Shown here piece after piece: positions 16,656 to 25,826 of a DNA stretch of 64,000 bases. The number at the start of each line of letters is the position of its first letter. Position 1 is the stretch's first letter. The translations under genes were made by a program, and so were the position numbers. The notes under the pieces were generated by a model. The model did not search any database and was not told the DNA's origin. It was given only the letters and a program-made list of their open reading frames with translations. Source of the DNA: Sphingosinicella sp942492965 (GTDB lineage: Bacteria > Pseudomonadota > Alphaproteobacteria > Sphingomonadales > Sphingomonadaceae); assembly GCA_942492965.1 (NCBI GenBank), contig OW818656.1:1-64000 (forward strand). The letters are read 5' to 3'.

Positions 16656-17875
16656 GCGGGGAGCGCATTCTTGTGCACCGCGCCGCCCTTCATCACCATC
16701 ACGAGCGCTTCGGGCCGCGCAAGGATGCCGATGTCCGCCAACGGATCGCCGTCCACCACCAGAAGATCGGCCAGATAGCCCGGCCGGATCGCGCCCAGTT
16801 CGCCCGCCATGTTGATCAGCGCGGCGTTCACTGATGTCGCCGAGCGCAAAATGTCCACAGCGCGCATCACCTCGCGCCGCAGCAGGAACTCCTCCGACTG
16901 ATGCGCCATCAAAGGCCCCAGCAGATCGGTGCCGAAGCCGATCCGAGCGCCGCTCGTGCGCAGCAGATCGAGCGATTGCAGCGCGTGCTTCTCCACCTCC
17001 ACGGTCTTCGCGAGGCTGACCGGGGAGAGGCCAAGCCCCGCGCCCTCATCGATCAGTTTGCGCAATGTCACCAGCGTCGGCACCGCATAGACATCGTCCG
17101 TGCCCGCCACGGCCCGCGCGGTCTCCTTGTCCAGCATCGTCACATGCTCGATCGACCGCACGCCCGAGCGGATGCAGCGCATCACCGCGTCCGCCGTATG
17201 CGCGTGCGCCATCACATAGGTGCGCCGCGTCACCGCCTCGTGCACCGCGGCGGCGATCTCCTCGTCGCAATACTGCGCCATCCAATAGGGATCGGATGGC
17301 GACGACACACCGCCGGAAAGGAACAGCTTCACCTGCGTCGCGCCAAGCCGAAGCTGCTCGCGCGCAGCCTTCCGCACTTCATCGACACCGTCCGCGAGCA
17401 AGGTCAGCGAACCGCAATATGCACAGCCGCATTCGATCCCCGAACCGCGCATGTCGCCGTGCCCGCCGGTCTGGCTGAGCGCGAGGCCGGAATAGAAGAA
17501 GCGCGGGCCTCGTATAAGCCCGCGTTCGATGCCCATGGCCAGCGTGATATCGCCGCCCGCCGCATCACGGACCGACGTGAAGCCGCGCTGCAGCGCCTCT
17601 TCAAGCGCGCGCCGTGCATAAAGCGCCCGCAGCCCCGGCCGCATGCGATCGAGCGTGCCGAGATTCACCTCCGCTGCGTAGGCATGAAAATGCGCGTCGA
17701 TCAGCCCGGGCATCACAGTGCGGCCGCCCACGTCGATCACGCGCGCGGCCTCGCTGCCCTGGGGGCACTCGTGAATCTCCGCGATGCGGCCGTCGCGGAT
17801 CACCAGGCTGCGCCCGGGCAGGAGCGTATCTCCCACACCATCGAAAACGGTGCAGTTGTTGAGGATGATGGTCAC
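16652..17875 (-). CDS. metal-dependent amidohydrolase, paralogue of 8840-10081
   Basis: This 407-residue amidohydrolase has ligands HFH in GLIDAHFHAYA, Lys in QVKLFLSGG, His in VMAHAHT, His in SIEHVTM and Asp in GFGTDLLG. These line up one for one with the amidohydrolase at 8840-10081. The start is GTG, 16 bp after the HyuB-like gene. It probably cleaves an amide or N-acyl bond of the compound imported by the operon's TonB receptor, before or after the HyuA/B step. No signal peptide is seen. Confidence 0.88.
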   Translation of the reverse strand: MTIILNNCTVFDGVGDTLLPGRSLVIRDGRIAEIHECPQGSEAARVIDVGGRTVMPGLIDAHFHAYAAEVNLGTLDRMRPGLRALYARRALEEALQRGFTSVRDAAGGDITLAMGIERGLIRGPRFFYSGLALSQTGGHGDMRGSGIECGCAYCGSLTLLADGVDEVRKAAREQLRLGATQVKLFLSGGVSSPSDPYWMAQYCDEEIAAAVHEAVTRRTYVMAHAHTADAVMRCIRSGVRSIEHVTMLDKETARAVAGTDDVYAVPTLVTLRKLIDEGAGLGLSPVSLAKTVEVEKHALQSLDLLRTSGARIGFGTDLLGPLMAHQSEEFLLRREVMRAVDILRSATSVNAALINMAGELGAIRPGYLADLLVVDGDPLADIGILARPEALVMVMKGGAVHKNALPA

Positions 17876-17891
17876 GATCCGTCCGTTCCGT

Positions 17892-19562
17892 TCAGCCCGG
17901 CAGGCCGCCGTAGTAGCACTCTGCCTGCTCCTCGGTCAGGAAGCCGTTGCGCAGGTCTTCAGCGATCGCCGCCTTTGGGCGCGCCATCGGGTCACCCCAG
18001 CCGCCGCCGGTCGCCGTCACCATGCGCACCACATCGCCCTTGGCGAGCTTCGCGCCCGTCACCTTGCCGTGGACCTCGCGCGTGCCGTCGGCACGGATGA
18101 TGTCGAGGTGGTTGGGCGATCCATCCCGCCCGCCGGCCATGCCCCAGGGCGGGAACTTGAAGCGCCCGAAGCTGCCGGTGACCGTGAAGTCGGTGCGCAT
18201 GCGATAATCGAGCACGACGCCCTTGCCGCCGCGGAACTCGCCGTGGCCGCCGTCTTCGTTGTGAAAGGCGTACTGATCGACATGGACGCCGTAGCGCGCC
18301 TCGGTGATCTCGATGGGCACGTTGTAGGTCTCTCCGTCGGCCGCCGCGAACTGCCCGGATTCGCCATCCTTGCCCGTGCCTCCGCCCCAGCCGCCGACAA
18401 GCGGCTGCACGAGGATCGTGCTCTTGCCGCTGTCGGCGTGCGTGCCGGCGAAGACGACCGAGCAGACGGACAGCATGTGCCCCGCGCCGAGCCGGTCCGG
18501 CACATGCGGCGCCAGCGCGCGCCAGATGAGATCGACGCCGTACATCAGCGTTTCCCAATAGGTCGAAACCGGTGCGGGCCGCTCCGCCGTGAACACCGTC
18601 CGGTCCGGGCAGATGATCTCGATGGGGCGGAACGACCCGCTGTTCGCGGGCACCTGCGGATTGGTGATCGCCTTGAAGATCAGCCGGACCGCGGAGGTAA
18701 GCCCGGTACGCGAATTGTTGATCGGGCCGAGCGTCTGCGGTGCGCTTCCGGAAAAGTCGGCGATGAACTTCTCGTCGGTGATGGTCACCTTCACCATCAC
18801 TTTGAGCGGCGTGTCGCTGCGGCCGTCGTCGTCGATCAAATCCTCGGCGAAAAACTCGCCCTTGGGCAGGCCGGCGAGTTCGTGCTTCACCATCGCCTCG
18901 CCGTAATCGAGCAATTCGTCCTTTGCGGCCAGCACCGCATCATGGCCGTATTTGTCGAACAGTTCGCGCACGCGGCGTTCGGCGACGCCGTTCGCGGCGA
19001 CGCCCGCCCACATGTCGCCGACGCTTTCCTGCGGCACGCGGATGTTGGCGATGATGATGTCGAGAATGTCCTGACGCAGCGTGCCCGCATCGATGATCTT
19101 GCAGATCGGCATCTGGATGCCTTCCTGGAAAATCTCCGTGGCGTTCGTCGAGAAGCTGCCCGGCACCGCGCCGCCGACATCCAGCCAATGCGCCTTGTTC
19201 ACCGCGAAGGCGACGAGCGTGCCGTCGTGGAAGATCGGCGTCGCGATGCCAAAATCGGAAAGATGCGTGCCGCCGCCCCGATAGGGATCGTTGCCGATAT
19301 AGACGTCGCCCTCGTGGATGCCCGCGTCGCCGAACTTTTCGAGGATGTCGCGCACGAAGCTGTCGATCATCGCAAGGAGCACGGTGGTGCCCTGCCCCTG
19401 CGCAATCAGCTCGCCCTTCGCATCGGTGATGCCCACCGAGAAATCGAGCGCCTCGTAGATGATCGGGCTCATGCTGGTCCGCGCCATCGTCAGGAACATC
19501 TCGTCGCCGATCGCGACCAGCGCGTTCTTGATGATCTCGAGCGTATAGGGATCGGTTTTCAT
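17892..19562 (-). CDS. hyuB: hydantoinase B / oxoprolinase beta-type subunit
   Basis: This 556-residue HyuB-type subunit starts MKTDPYTLEIIKNALVAIG. It has the family motifs GDVYIGNDPYRGGGTHLSDF near residue 85 (shown in part), ANIRVPQESVGDM, and the C-terminal VTATGGGWGDP. GAAGGATCC lies upstream of the ATG, 11 bp after the HyuA stop. With HyuA it forms an ATP-dependent amidohydrolase that opens cyclic amides such as hydantoins or 5-oxoproline, related to acetone carboxylase. The longer frame reaching 20192 is antisense shadow. The substrate is not determinable. Confidence 0.92.
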   Translation of the reverse strand: MKTDPYTLEIIKNALVAIGDEMFLTMARTSMSPIIYEALDFSVGITDAKGELIAQGQGTTVLLAMIDSFVRDILEKFGDAGIHEGDVYIGNDPYRGGGTHLSDFGIATPIFHDGTLVAFAVNKAHWLDVGGAVPGSFSTNATEIFQEGIQMPICKIIDAGTLRQDILDIIIANIRVPQESVGDMWAGVAANGVAERRVRELFDKYGHDAVLAAKDELLDYGEAMVKHELAGLPKGEFFAEDLIDDDGRSDTPLKVMVKVTITDEKFIADFSGSAPQTLGPINNSRTGLTSAVRLIFKAITNPQVPANSGSFRPIEIICPDRTVFTAERPAPVSTYWETLMYGVDLIWRALAPHVPDRLGAGHMLSVCSVVFAGTHADSGKSTILVQPLVGGWGGGTGKDGESGQFAAADGETYNVPIEITEARYGVHVDQYAFHNEDGGHGEFRGGKGVVLDYRMRTDFTVTGSFGRFKFPPWGMAGGRDGSPNHLDIIRADGTREVHGKVTGAKLAKGDVVRMVTATGGGWGDPMARPKAAIAEDLRNGFLTEEQAECYYGGLPG

Positions 19563-19573
19563 GGAAGGATCCT

Positions 19574-21640
19574 TCAGCCGTTCAGATGGACGTGGAGGTT
19601 GCCGTAATCGTCGACGACGACGCGCCGGCCGGGAGTGACGACGAGCGTCGCTGCCGCCTCCTCGACGATGCAGGGGCCGGTGAATGTCATGCCCGGTTCC
19701 AGCCGGTCGCGGTCGTAGATGCTCGCCGCGTGGATGCCGTGCTCGTCGAAATCGACCGTGCGCTGGCTGACGATCGCCGTCTCCGGCGCCTTGCCGGTGG
19801 CGGTGAGCTTCTCGGGCTCGTGCTTGGGCACATCGCCGAGCGCGACGAGATGGAAGTTCACGATCTCCACCGGCAGATCGAGGCGGAACGTGTACTCGCG
19901 CTCGTGCGTGGTGTGGAAGCGTTCGACTGCGGCGGCGACCGTCGACGTATCGAAAGCGACGTCGGGCAACTCTACCTTCACGCTGTGTTCCTGCCCGAGA
20001 TAGCGCATGTCCGCGAGGCGCTGGAGCCGCAGCGGCAGCTTGCCTGCCCCGGCCTCGGAGGCGAAGCTCGCCTTCGCAGCATCCGCCATCTCCACGAACA
20101 GGCTTTCGATCCGCGCACTGTTCTCGACCGCGAGCGGCACCACCTGCGTGCGCACGAAATCGCGCCGCATGTCGGTCATCAACATGCCCCACGCGGAGAA
20201 CACCGACGAATTGGTCGGGATGATCACCTTGGGAATCTGCAGCTCCTCGGCGAGCATCACCGCGTGCATGGCGCCGCCGCCTCCGTAGGCAACGAGCGTG
20301 AATTCGCGCGGATCATAGCCCTTGTTGAGCGACACGAGCTTCAGCGCGTTCACCATGTTGGCGTTGGCGATGCGGATGATGCCGCGCGCCACCGCCGCCA
20401 TGTCGCCGCCCAGTCTCTCGGTGAGCGGGGCGAAGGCCGCCTTCACGTTATCCATGTTGGGTTCGATTTCGCCGCCAAGAAAGTTCGCGGGGTTGATGCG
20501 GCCAGTGACGAGGTTGGCGTCGGTCGTTGTCGGGCGCGTGCCGCCGCGCCCGTACGCGGCGGGGCCCGGCGAGGCGCCCGCGCTCTCAGGGCCGACATAG
20601 AGCCGCCCGCCCTGATCGATCCCGGCAATCGATCCGCCGCCATTGCCGATCTCGACGATCTCGATGACGGGCGTGCGGATCGGATAGCCCGGATTGGTGC
20701 GCGACCATTCAATGCGGTATTCTGTGGTGATGCGCGTCTTCGCGTTCTCGATCAGCGAGCATTTGGCGGTGGTACCGCCGATGTCGAGCGCGATGATCCT
20801 GTCTTCCTTGAGCAGCCGCCCGAGTGCGGCAGCGCCGAGGACGCCGCTTGCCGGCCCGGATTCGACCATGGCGATCGGATTGCGCACCGCGCCTTCTACC
20901 GTGTCGATGCCGCCGTTCGACTGCATGATATAGGGTTGGTGCGGGTAGCCGGCCGCCGCCAGGCTGCGGCCAAGCGTTTCGAGATAGCGCTTGGCGGCGG
21001 GATGCACATAGGCTGTGAGCACCGCGGTCGACGTGCGCTCATACTCGCGCCATTCGCGCGAGATCTCGTGCGAGGCGATCACGGAAACCTCGGGCCAGCG
21101 CACGCGGATATGGTCACGCGCGATGATCTCGTTTTCCGGCGAAACATAGGCGTGAAGGAAACAGAGCGCGATCGCCTCGACACCCTCCTTGCGGAAATCC
21201 TCCAGAATGGGATCGAGCCCTGAGGGATCGAGCGGCGTCATCACATCGCCGAGATAGCTGCTGCGTTCATCGACCTCGCGGCGCAGGTAGCGCGGCACGA
21301 ACGGCTCAGGCTTCTTGAAAGCGAGGTTGAACAGATCGGGCCGGTTGCCGCGCGCGATCTCCAGAACGTCGCGGAAACCCTTCGTCGTGATCAGCGCGGT
21401 CTTCGAACCCTTGCGCGACAAGAGCGCGTTGATGACCACGGTGGTCCCGTGCGCGAAGAAATCGAACTGCGCGGGATCGAGCCCCGCCTTGGCGATGGCG
21501 TTCATCACGCCCTGGTCGAACTGCGGATAAGTCGTATCGGTCTTGGCGGTCCGAAGACCCACCACCCGACCACTCGCCTTGTCCACATCGTAGCAGACGA
21601 GATCGGTGAAGGTGCCTCCAACATCGGTGGCCACGCGCAT
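19574..21640 (-). CDS. hyuA: hydantoinase A / oxoprolinase alpha-type subunit
   Basis: This 688-residue HyuA-type subunit begins MRVATDVGGTFTDLVCYD, the phosphate-1 motif of this ASKHA-fold ATPase. It has the family motifs DIGGTTAKCSLI near residue 285 and GNGGGSIAG, with VAYGGGGAMHA after residue 450. It pairs with the HyuB-like subunit downstream for ATP-driven ring opening of a lactam or imide. Oxoprolinase acts on 5-oxoproline; the pipecolate-type enzymes downstream make a six-membered homologue attractive as a substrate, but this is a guess. Confidence 0.93.
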   Translation of the reverse strand: MRVATDVGGTFTDLVCYDVDKASGRVVGLRTAKTDTTYPQFDQGVMNAIAKAGLDPAQFDFFAHGTTVVINALLSRKGSKTALITTKGFRDVLEIARGNRPDLFNLAFKKPEPFVPRYLRREVDERSSYLGDVMTPLDPSGLDPILEDFRKEGVEAIALCFLHAYVSPENEIIARDHIRVRWPEVSVIASHEISREWREYERTSTAVLTAYVHPAAKRYLETLGRSLAAAGYPHQPYIMQSNGGIDTVEGAVRNPIAMVESGPASGVLGAAALGRLLKEDRIIALDIGGTTAKCSLIENAKTRITTEYRIEWSRTNPGYPIRTPVIEIVEIGNGGGSIAGIDQGGRLYVGPESAGASPGPAAYGRGGTRPTTTDANLVTGRINPANFLGGEIEPNMDNVKAAFAPLTERLGGDMAAVARGIIRIANANMVNALKLVSLNKGYDPREFTLVAYGGGGAMHAVMLAEELQIPKVIIPTNSSVFSAWGMLMTDMRRDFVRTQVVPLAVENSARIESLFVEMADAAKASFASEAGAGKLPLRLQRLADMRYLGQEHSVKVELPDVAFDTSTVAAAVERFHTTHEREYTFRLDLPVEIVNFHLVALGDVPKHEPEKLTATGKAPETAIVSQRTVDFDEHGIHAASIYDRDRLEPGMTFTGPCIVEEAAATLVVTPGRRVVVDDYGNLHVHLNG

Positions 21641-21671
21641 GTCTGTACTCCCGAACGTTCAGGCGCGCCGG

Positions 21672-21977
21672 TCAGGCGTCGCCGATGGTGAGCGTGAAGA
21701 TCCGTGTATCGGCACGGACGTGGAAGAAGTGCGGCTCGCCGGGCGGAACCATGACGAGATCGCCCTCGTTCAGCCGGGTCAGCTCGCCGCCGCTTTCGAG
21801 ATCGAACGACCCCGAAAGAATGAGCGAGATTTCGGTGACGTCGTGAACGCTGAAGCCGTCCTCTGGAACGCGAAGCCCCGCCGCGAAACTCGACACGATC
21901 GTCTGGCACCGCACGCTGCCATGATCGACGAGATCCCGCACGGCTTCGCTGGCGAGGATCGCCGGAACGACCTTCAC
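21672..21977 (-). CDS. small single-domain cupin protein
   Basis: This is a 101-residue cupin from a GTG at 21977 that overlaps the XRE-cupin stop by four bases (GTGA). The metal-site strands are visible as VHDVTEISLILSGSFDLE and GDLVMVPPGEPHFFHVR. An upstream in-frame start at 22031 lies inside the regulator gene and is less likely. It could sense or isomerise a metabolite, or act with the cupin domain of the neighbouring regulator as a ligand-sensing partner. Function unknown. Confidence 0.78.
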   Translation of the reverse strand: MKVVPAILASEAVRDLVDHGSVRCQTIVSSFAAGLRVPEDGFSVHDVTEISLILSGSFDLESGGELTRLNEGDLVMVPPGEPHFFHVRADTRIFTLTIGDA

Positions 21978-22579
21978 GCCGAAGGCTCCGGTTCCTCGCT
22001 TGGCGGGAACAGCACGGGCGTGCCGACCCACAACACCTTCACCGGTTCCTCGCCGCGATTCTGCATCGAATAGCTGTGCCGCGCATCGAAGTGCAGATTG
22101 TCTCCCGGCCGCAGATCGAAGCTTTCGTCGCCCACCTCGAAATGCAACTCGCCTTCCAGAACATAATAGAAGGATTCGCCGTCGCGGTGGACGCGGGGAA
22201 AGATAGGCCCCGGCGGAATGATGAAGATGAAGCTGTCCATCTTCTGGTTCGCATGCCCCGCACTCAGGCGAATGTAAGTGACCGGAGAATCGATCGGGTA
22301 ATATTCGGGTTCCGCCGCGCGGTGCATGATGTTGTTGGTCTTGGGCGGCGCCAGGAAATAGCTGATGTTGACGTCAAGCGCCTGCGCGATGCGTGCCAGG
22401 GACACGATCGAAGGCGTCGCCTTGCCGCGCTCGGCAAGCGATATGAACGATACCGACAGGCCGGATTGCATGGCCACCTCGTTGAGCGTGAGGCGCAGCT
22501 TCTTGCGGCGGTTGCGCAGAAGCTCGCCGAACGACATCATCGGATCGCTCATTGGCGCCGGGGCACTTGCTTTCACCAT
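21974..22579 (-). CDS. XRE-family regulator with C-terminal cupin domain
   Basis: This 201-residue regulator has an N-terminal HTH at about residues 16-72 (RRNRKKLRLTLNEVAMQSG in substance, SVSFISLAERGKATPSIVSL) and a C-terminal cupin at 125-190 (VHRDGESFYYVLEGELHFEV, HFDARHSYSMQNRG). This is the PuuR-like architecture used by amino-acid and polyamine catabolic regulators. It is second in the operon, between the TonB receptor and HyuA genes. A candidate operator is the palindrome at 24978-24992. Confidence 0.92.
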   Translation of the reverse strand: MVKASAPAPMSDPMMSFGELLRNRRKKLRLTLNEVAMQSGLSVSFISLAERGKATPSIVSLARIAQALDVNISYFLAPPKTNNIMHRAAEPEYYPIDSPVTYIRLSAGHANQKMDSFIFIIPPGPIFPRVHRDGESFYYVLEGELHFEVGDESFDLRPGDNLHFDARHSYSMQNRGEEPVKVLWVGTPVLFPPSEEPEPSA

Positions 22580-22622
22580 GGTTTTCCGGCTTCCTACCTG
22601 TTTCTGTTTACCCCAAGACCGC

Positions 22623-24908
22623 TCAGAACGTCTTGATGACGTCGATGCCGTAGCTGCGCGGCCGCGCCTGGAAGTTATAATCAGGCACGACGACCTTATC
22701 GTAATATTTCTTGTTCGACAGGTTCTTGCCCCACAGGGACGCGCTCCAGCCGCTGTCGAGGCTGATGCGTATCTGGCCGTTGAACAGGTCGAGCGCGTCG
22801 CGAACCGGCACGCCGATCGCGGTACCGCCTTCGTGGAAATAGGTCTTGCCGCGATGTTCCCAGTCGCCGCGCACCAGCAGCCCTACGCCGTCGCCGATGT
22901 CCGCCGAATATTGCAGCGACAGATTGCTTTTGAACTTGGTGATGTTGGGAAGCTGGTTGCCGACCGTCGCAGGGCTCACGTCGTACTGGCGGATTTCGGA
23001 GTCGATGTAGCCGACGCCGCCGATGAGTTCGAAGCCGGCCGGCAGCAGCGCGCGGAACTCGAATTCGGCGCCGGTGATGCGGGCCTTGTCGATGTTGTTC
23101 ACGACCTGCGCGTTGACGGCACCGTTGAAGTTGAAGACCTGCAGGTCGTCCGCCTCGGTGCGGAACACCGCACCGCTGATCGAAAGCGCCCGGCCGAGCG
23201 GCTGCGCCTTGAACCCCGCTTCGTAGTTCTCCGAAACCTCCTTGCGAAAGATCGCGTCGGCGACGCGCGTACCGCTCGACGGGTCGAATTCGGTGCCGGC
23301 GGCATTGAAGCCGCCTGAACGGAAGCCCTTGGCGTAGCTGGCGTAGAATGAAAGCGTTTGTAGCGGTCGGTAGTTAACTGTGAACTTCGGCTGCCAGGAA
23401 TCGAACTTTTCCTTGCGCGTGCGCGGATCGGTGATCGGCCGCCACAGGCCGTCCAGACGGTAAGCATCCGGACGCGGGTCCGTCTGTTCGCGGTGATCAG
23501 CATCGTAACGCATGGCCGCCGAAAGCTCGAGCGTATCGGTCAGGTCGTAATTCGCCTGCACGAATGCCGCATATGCCTTGTCACTATTGTTTTCCTCGAA
23601 ATAGGCGCGCGTCTGGTTCGCCGTCGCCGGATCGAAGTCGAGTTCCGGAATGATCCCGAAGCCCTTGTCTTCCTGTGTCGCCGTAACGAGATCGCGCTCG
23701 CGCTTCAGGAAATAGGCGCCGACGATGTAGCGGAACGGCAGCTCAGACGGGCTCGTGAAGCGAAGTTCCTGACTGAAATTCTGCTGGCCGTAGACCTGGA
23801 ACGTCGTGTTGAACGCCGCCGTGAAGAACGGCGTGCCACCGCCAAGCCCGCCAAACGTGATCTGCGGCGTGGCGCAGGCATAGGGCGTCGAGAGCGGCGA
23901 GGTTAGCTCGAAGCAATTTTGGTTGTCCGAGTAATCATAGCCATCGAATGTCGTCAGCATCGACACGTCGTCGTAGGACGTGATCGACGACAATGTCCCC
24001 GCGCCCGTCTCGTAATCGACCTTGAGCGCGACGTTCTTCAGGATGCGCTTGTTGTAGCCGAGATTGTTGCTCGTCGGCGCGATCACCGTGTTCGCGACGC
24101 CGTGCGCATCAGTGATGACGGTGCCGTCGCTGGCATTGCTGGAACGCACGAAATAGGCGGCGCCGCCTGTCGTGCGGCCATAATGCCCGCGCAGATCGAA
24201 GGTCAACACCTCACTGGGCTTGAACAGCAGCTTTAGATCGCCGGTGAAATTGCGGAAATCGTCGACCTTCCTGTTGAGGAAGGTGTTGGTAATCCAGCCG
24301 TCAGCCTGACGGTGCGAGATGCCGGCGCGGAATAGCAGCTTGTCCTTGACGATCGGGCCGGAGACCGAAGCCTCGGCGCGCGTCGCATCGCCGTTTCCAT
24401 AGCCGAAGGCCACGCGGCCTTCATATTCGTTGGTCACGGGCTTGGTGGTGATGTTGATCGCGCCGGCGATGGCATTGCGCCCGTAAAGCGCACCTTGCGG
24501 ACCCTTCAGCACTTCGATCTGCTGGATGTCGAACAGCTCCTGATTGAACTGGAACGCGCTCGTTTGCAGCACGCCGTCAACAGAAACCGCCACGGGCGTT
24601 TCGCCATTCGGCACCTGCGTTACGCCGCGCACCACCAGATAAGTCGTGCCCGCATCCTGCGCGGTGTTGAAGGTGACATTCGGCGTCAGGGCCACGAAAT
24701 CGCCGGGACGATCGATCTTGGCGTTCTCGATCTCCTTCTCCCCGAACACGGAGATCGACGCTGGCACATCCTGAAGCGATTCCGAACGCAGGCGCGCCGT
24801 GACGATGATCTCTTCAACCGCCGGCGCCTCCTGTTCCTGCGCGATTGCGGCATGAGATGTGCCACATAGCATGGCAGCTGCGTAAACGACCCCGACTGAT
24901 GTCTTCAT
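22623..24908 (-). CDS. TonB-dependent receptor, first gene of the hydantoinase operon
   Basis: This 761-residue outer-membrane receptor has a signal peptide MKTSVGVVYAAAMLCGTSHA. The TonB box EEIIVTA is at about residues 33-39, with the plug motif VLKGPQGALYGRNAIAG. The barrel ends in a terminal Phe (YGIDVIKTF). GAGGGGG precedes the ATG at 24908; the frame continues upstream to 24959 but without ribosome-binding support. It heads the operon of catabolic genes and should import their substrate. It is the closest relative in the window of the receptor at 29452-31524, judging by shared plug motifs. Confidence 0.92.
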   Translation of the reverse strand: MKTSVGVVYAAAMLCGTSHAAIAQEQEAPAVEEIIVTARLRSESLQDVPASISVFGEKEIENAKIDRPGDFVALTPNVTFNTAQDAGTTYLVVRGVTQVPNGETPVAVSVDGVLQTSAFQFNQELFDIQQIEVLKGPQGALYGRNAIAGAINITTKPVTNEYEGRVAFGYGNGDATRAEASVSGPIVKDKLLFRAGISHRQADGWITNTFLNRKVDDFRNFTGDLKLLFKPSEVLTFDLRGHYGRTTGGAAYFVRSSNASDGTVITDAHGVANTVIAPTSNNLGYNKRILKNVALKVDYETGAGTLSSITSYDDVSMLTTFDGYDYSDNQNCFELTSPLSTPYACATPQITFGGLGGGTPFFTAAFNTTFQVYGQQNFSQELRFTSPSELPFRYIVGAYFLKRERDLVTATQEDKGFGIIPELDFDPATANQTRAYFEENNSDKAYAAFVQANYDLTDTLELSAAMRYDADHREQTDPRPDAYRLDGLWRPITDPRTRKEKFDSWQPKFTVNYRPLQTLSFYASYAKGFRSGGFNAAGTEFDPSSGTRVADAIFRKEVSENYEAGFKAQPLGRALSISGAVFRTEADDLQVFNFNGAVNAQVVNNIDKARITGAEFEFRALLPAGFELIGGVGYIDSEIRQYDVSPATVGNQLPNITKFKSNLSLQYSADIGDGVGLLVRGDWEHRGKTYFHEGGTAIGVPVRDALDLFNGQIRISLDSGWSASLWGKNLSNKKYYDKVVVPDYNFQARPRSYGIDVIKTF

Positions 24909-24972
24909 TGAGACCCCCTCTTGAGATGATTCCCGTTCTCCTTGTGGCCAACATCTCAATATGAAACATTTA

Positions 24973-25006
24973 CGTCAACTCAAAATTTGAGTCATTCAAA
25001 ATTTTA
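24973..25006 (-). promoter_or_regulatory. candidate promoter and operator of the hydantoinase operon
   Basis: A 15-bp palindrome ACTCAAAATTTGAGT (24978-24992) abuts a minus-strand -35-like TTGACG (24978-24973). A second TCAAAATTT follows at about 24996. It lies 65-100 bp upstream of the TonB receptor start. Binding by the operon's XRE-cupin protein is inference. Confidence 0.5.
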
Positions 25007-25185
25007 TAGCCTGTCAATGATGCACCCCGTTGTCGCAGAGTTCTGAGACTGTGAGGGGCCATTGCAAATGGAGGGTTGATGCCCTTTAGAAATCACGCAC
25101 AAGATGAGCGACATAAACAGCCACGATGTATGCATAGTTCGCACACCACCGCCAACTTATGAGCTATGCAGAGGTAAATTGGCCG

Positions 25186-25254
25186 CTACCGCCCCAGTTT
25201 GTGTAACTTTTCACATGGTTTGGCGTTACGGATTGACAGCCCGAGAGAGCTCGT
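25186..25254 (-). pseudogene. N-terminal fragment of a tyrosine integrase at scar B
   Basis: LSIRNAKPCEKLHKLG matches LAIRNAKPRETPYKLG of the fragment at scar C and the DUF4102 arm-binding start of island integrases. The start codon has become ACG and the sequence ends after about 20 codons. Confidence 0.65.
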
Positions 25255-25700
25255 GGCGTCTCCCTTCAGAAGGGCAGAGCGATACCAAGGAAATACCATG
25301 AGGCTGCAGCATAATGGTATCGACGAATCTGAATTCCGGTGAGCATCGTAGCAGAAAAACCAGTCACTTGGGCGGACAAAAATGGACGTCTGCGGACGGC
25401 ATCTAGACAACGGGACTCGAACTTGCCTCTGAAAGCCCTACAGATCAATAAACTTACATTGATGTAAGTGAATGATGCCATGACCGATACCAAGGGGATT
25501 TTTTATCCCCTGGTTCGAGTTCCATCGGCACGTTTTGATGGCGCCCAAAGGGCTGATTCGGCCTTAGCTCAAACGACGAGCTCCATACGGGTTAACGAGC
25601 AAAGAGCTTATCTTCGCCGGTTCATATGCATAGAGAATCCCGTGCGCTCACGCCGTTGAGTTCGAGGCCGAGCGGACTTTACATGGTCGCAACTGGACTG
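25255..25700. mobile_element. integration scar B
   Basis: Integrase-proximal DNA (GCGATACCAAGG, ATGGTATCGACGAATC, CAGTCACTTGGGCGGAC) leads to GGGACTCGAACTTGCCTCTG, the palindrome CTTACATTGATGTAAG and the core at 25480-25526. The right arm shares AAAGGGCTGATTCGG and GCATAGAGAATCC with scar A. No gene is supported to 25826. Confidence 0.7.
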
Positions 25701-25826
25701 CCGATTATGACTGGTCCGATTGCATAGTGGGTTACGCGCTTGCGATGCCAGCCTGAGGGAGGCGCAGTATGACTGCCCGAGTCAGTAAGATACTCCACTC
25801 TTACTCAAGGGGCACTCAGGTCTCGC

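Noticed and set aside
17892..20192. HyuB extended to 766 residues
   Set aside because: The family start MKTDPYTLEIIKNAL at 19562 has its own ribosome-binding site, and the upstream part is an out-of-frame reading of HyuA.
17784..21223. Long plus-strand open frames (607 and 545 codons) opposite HyuA/HyuB
   Set aside because: They are antisense shadows in GC-rich DNA. The translations are Arg/His/Asp-rich without domains, while the minus strand has full family matches.
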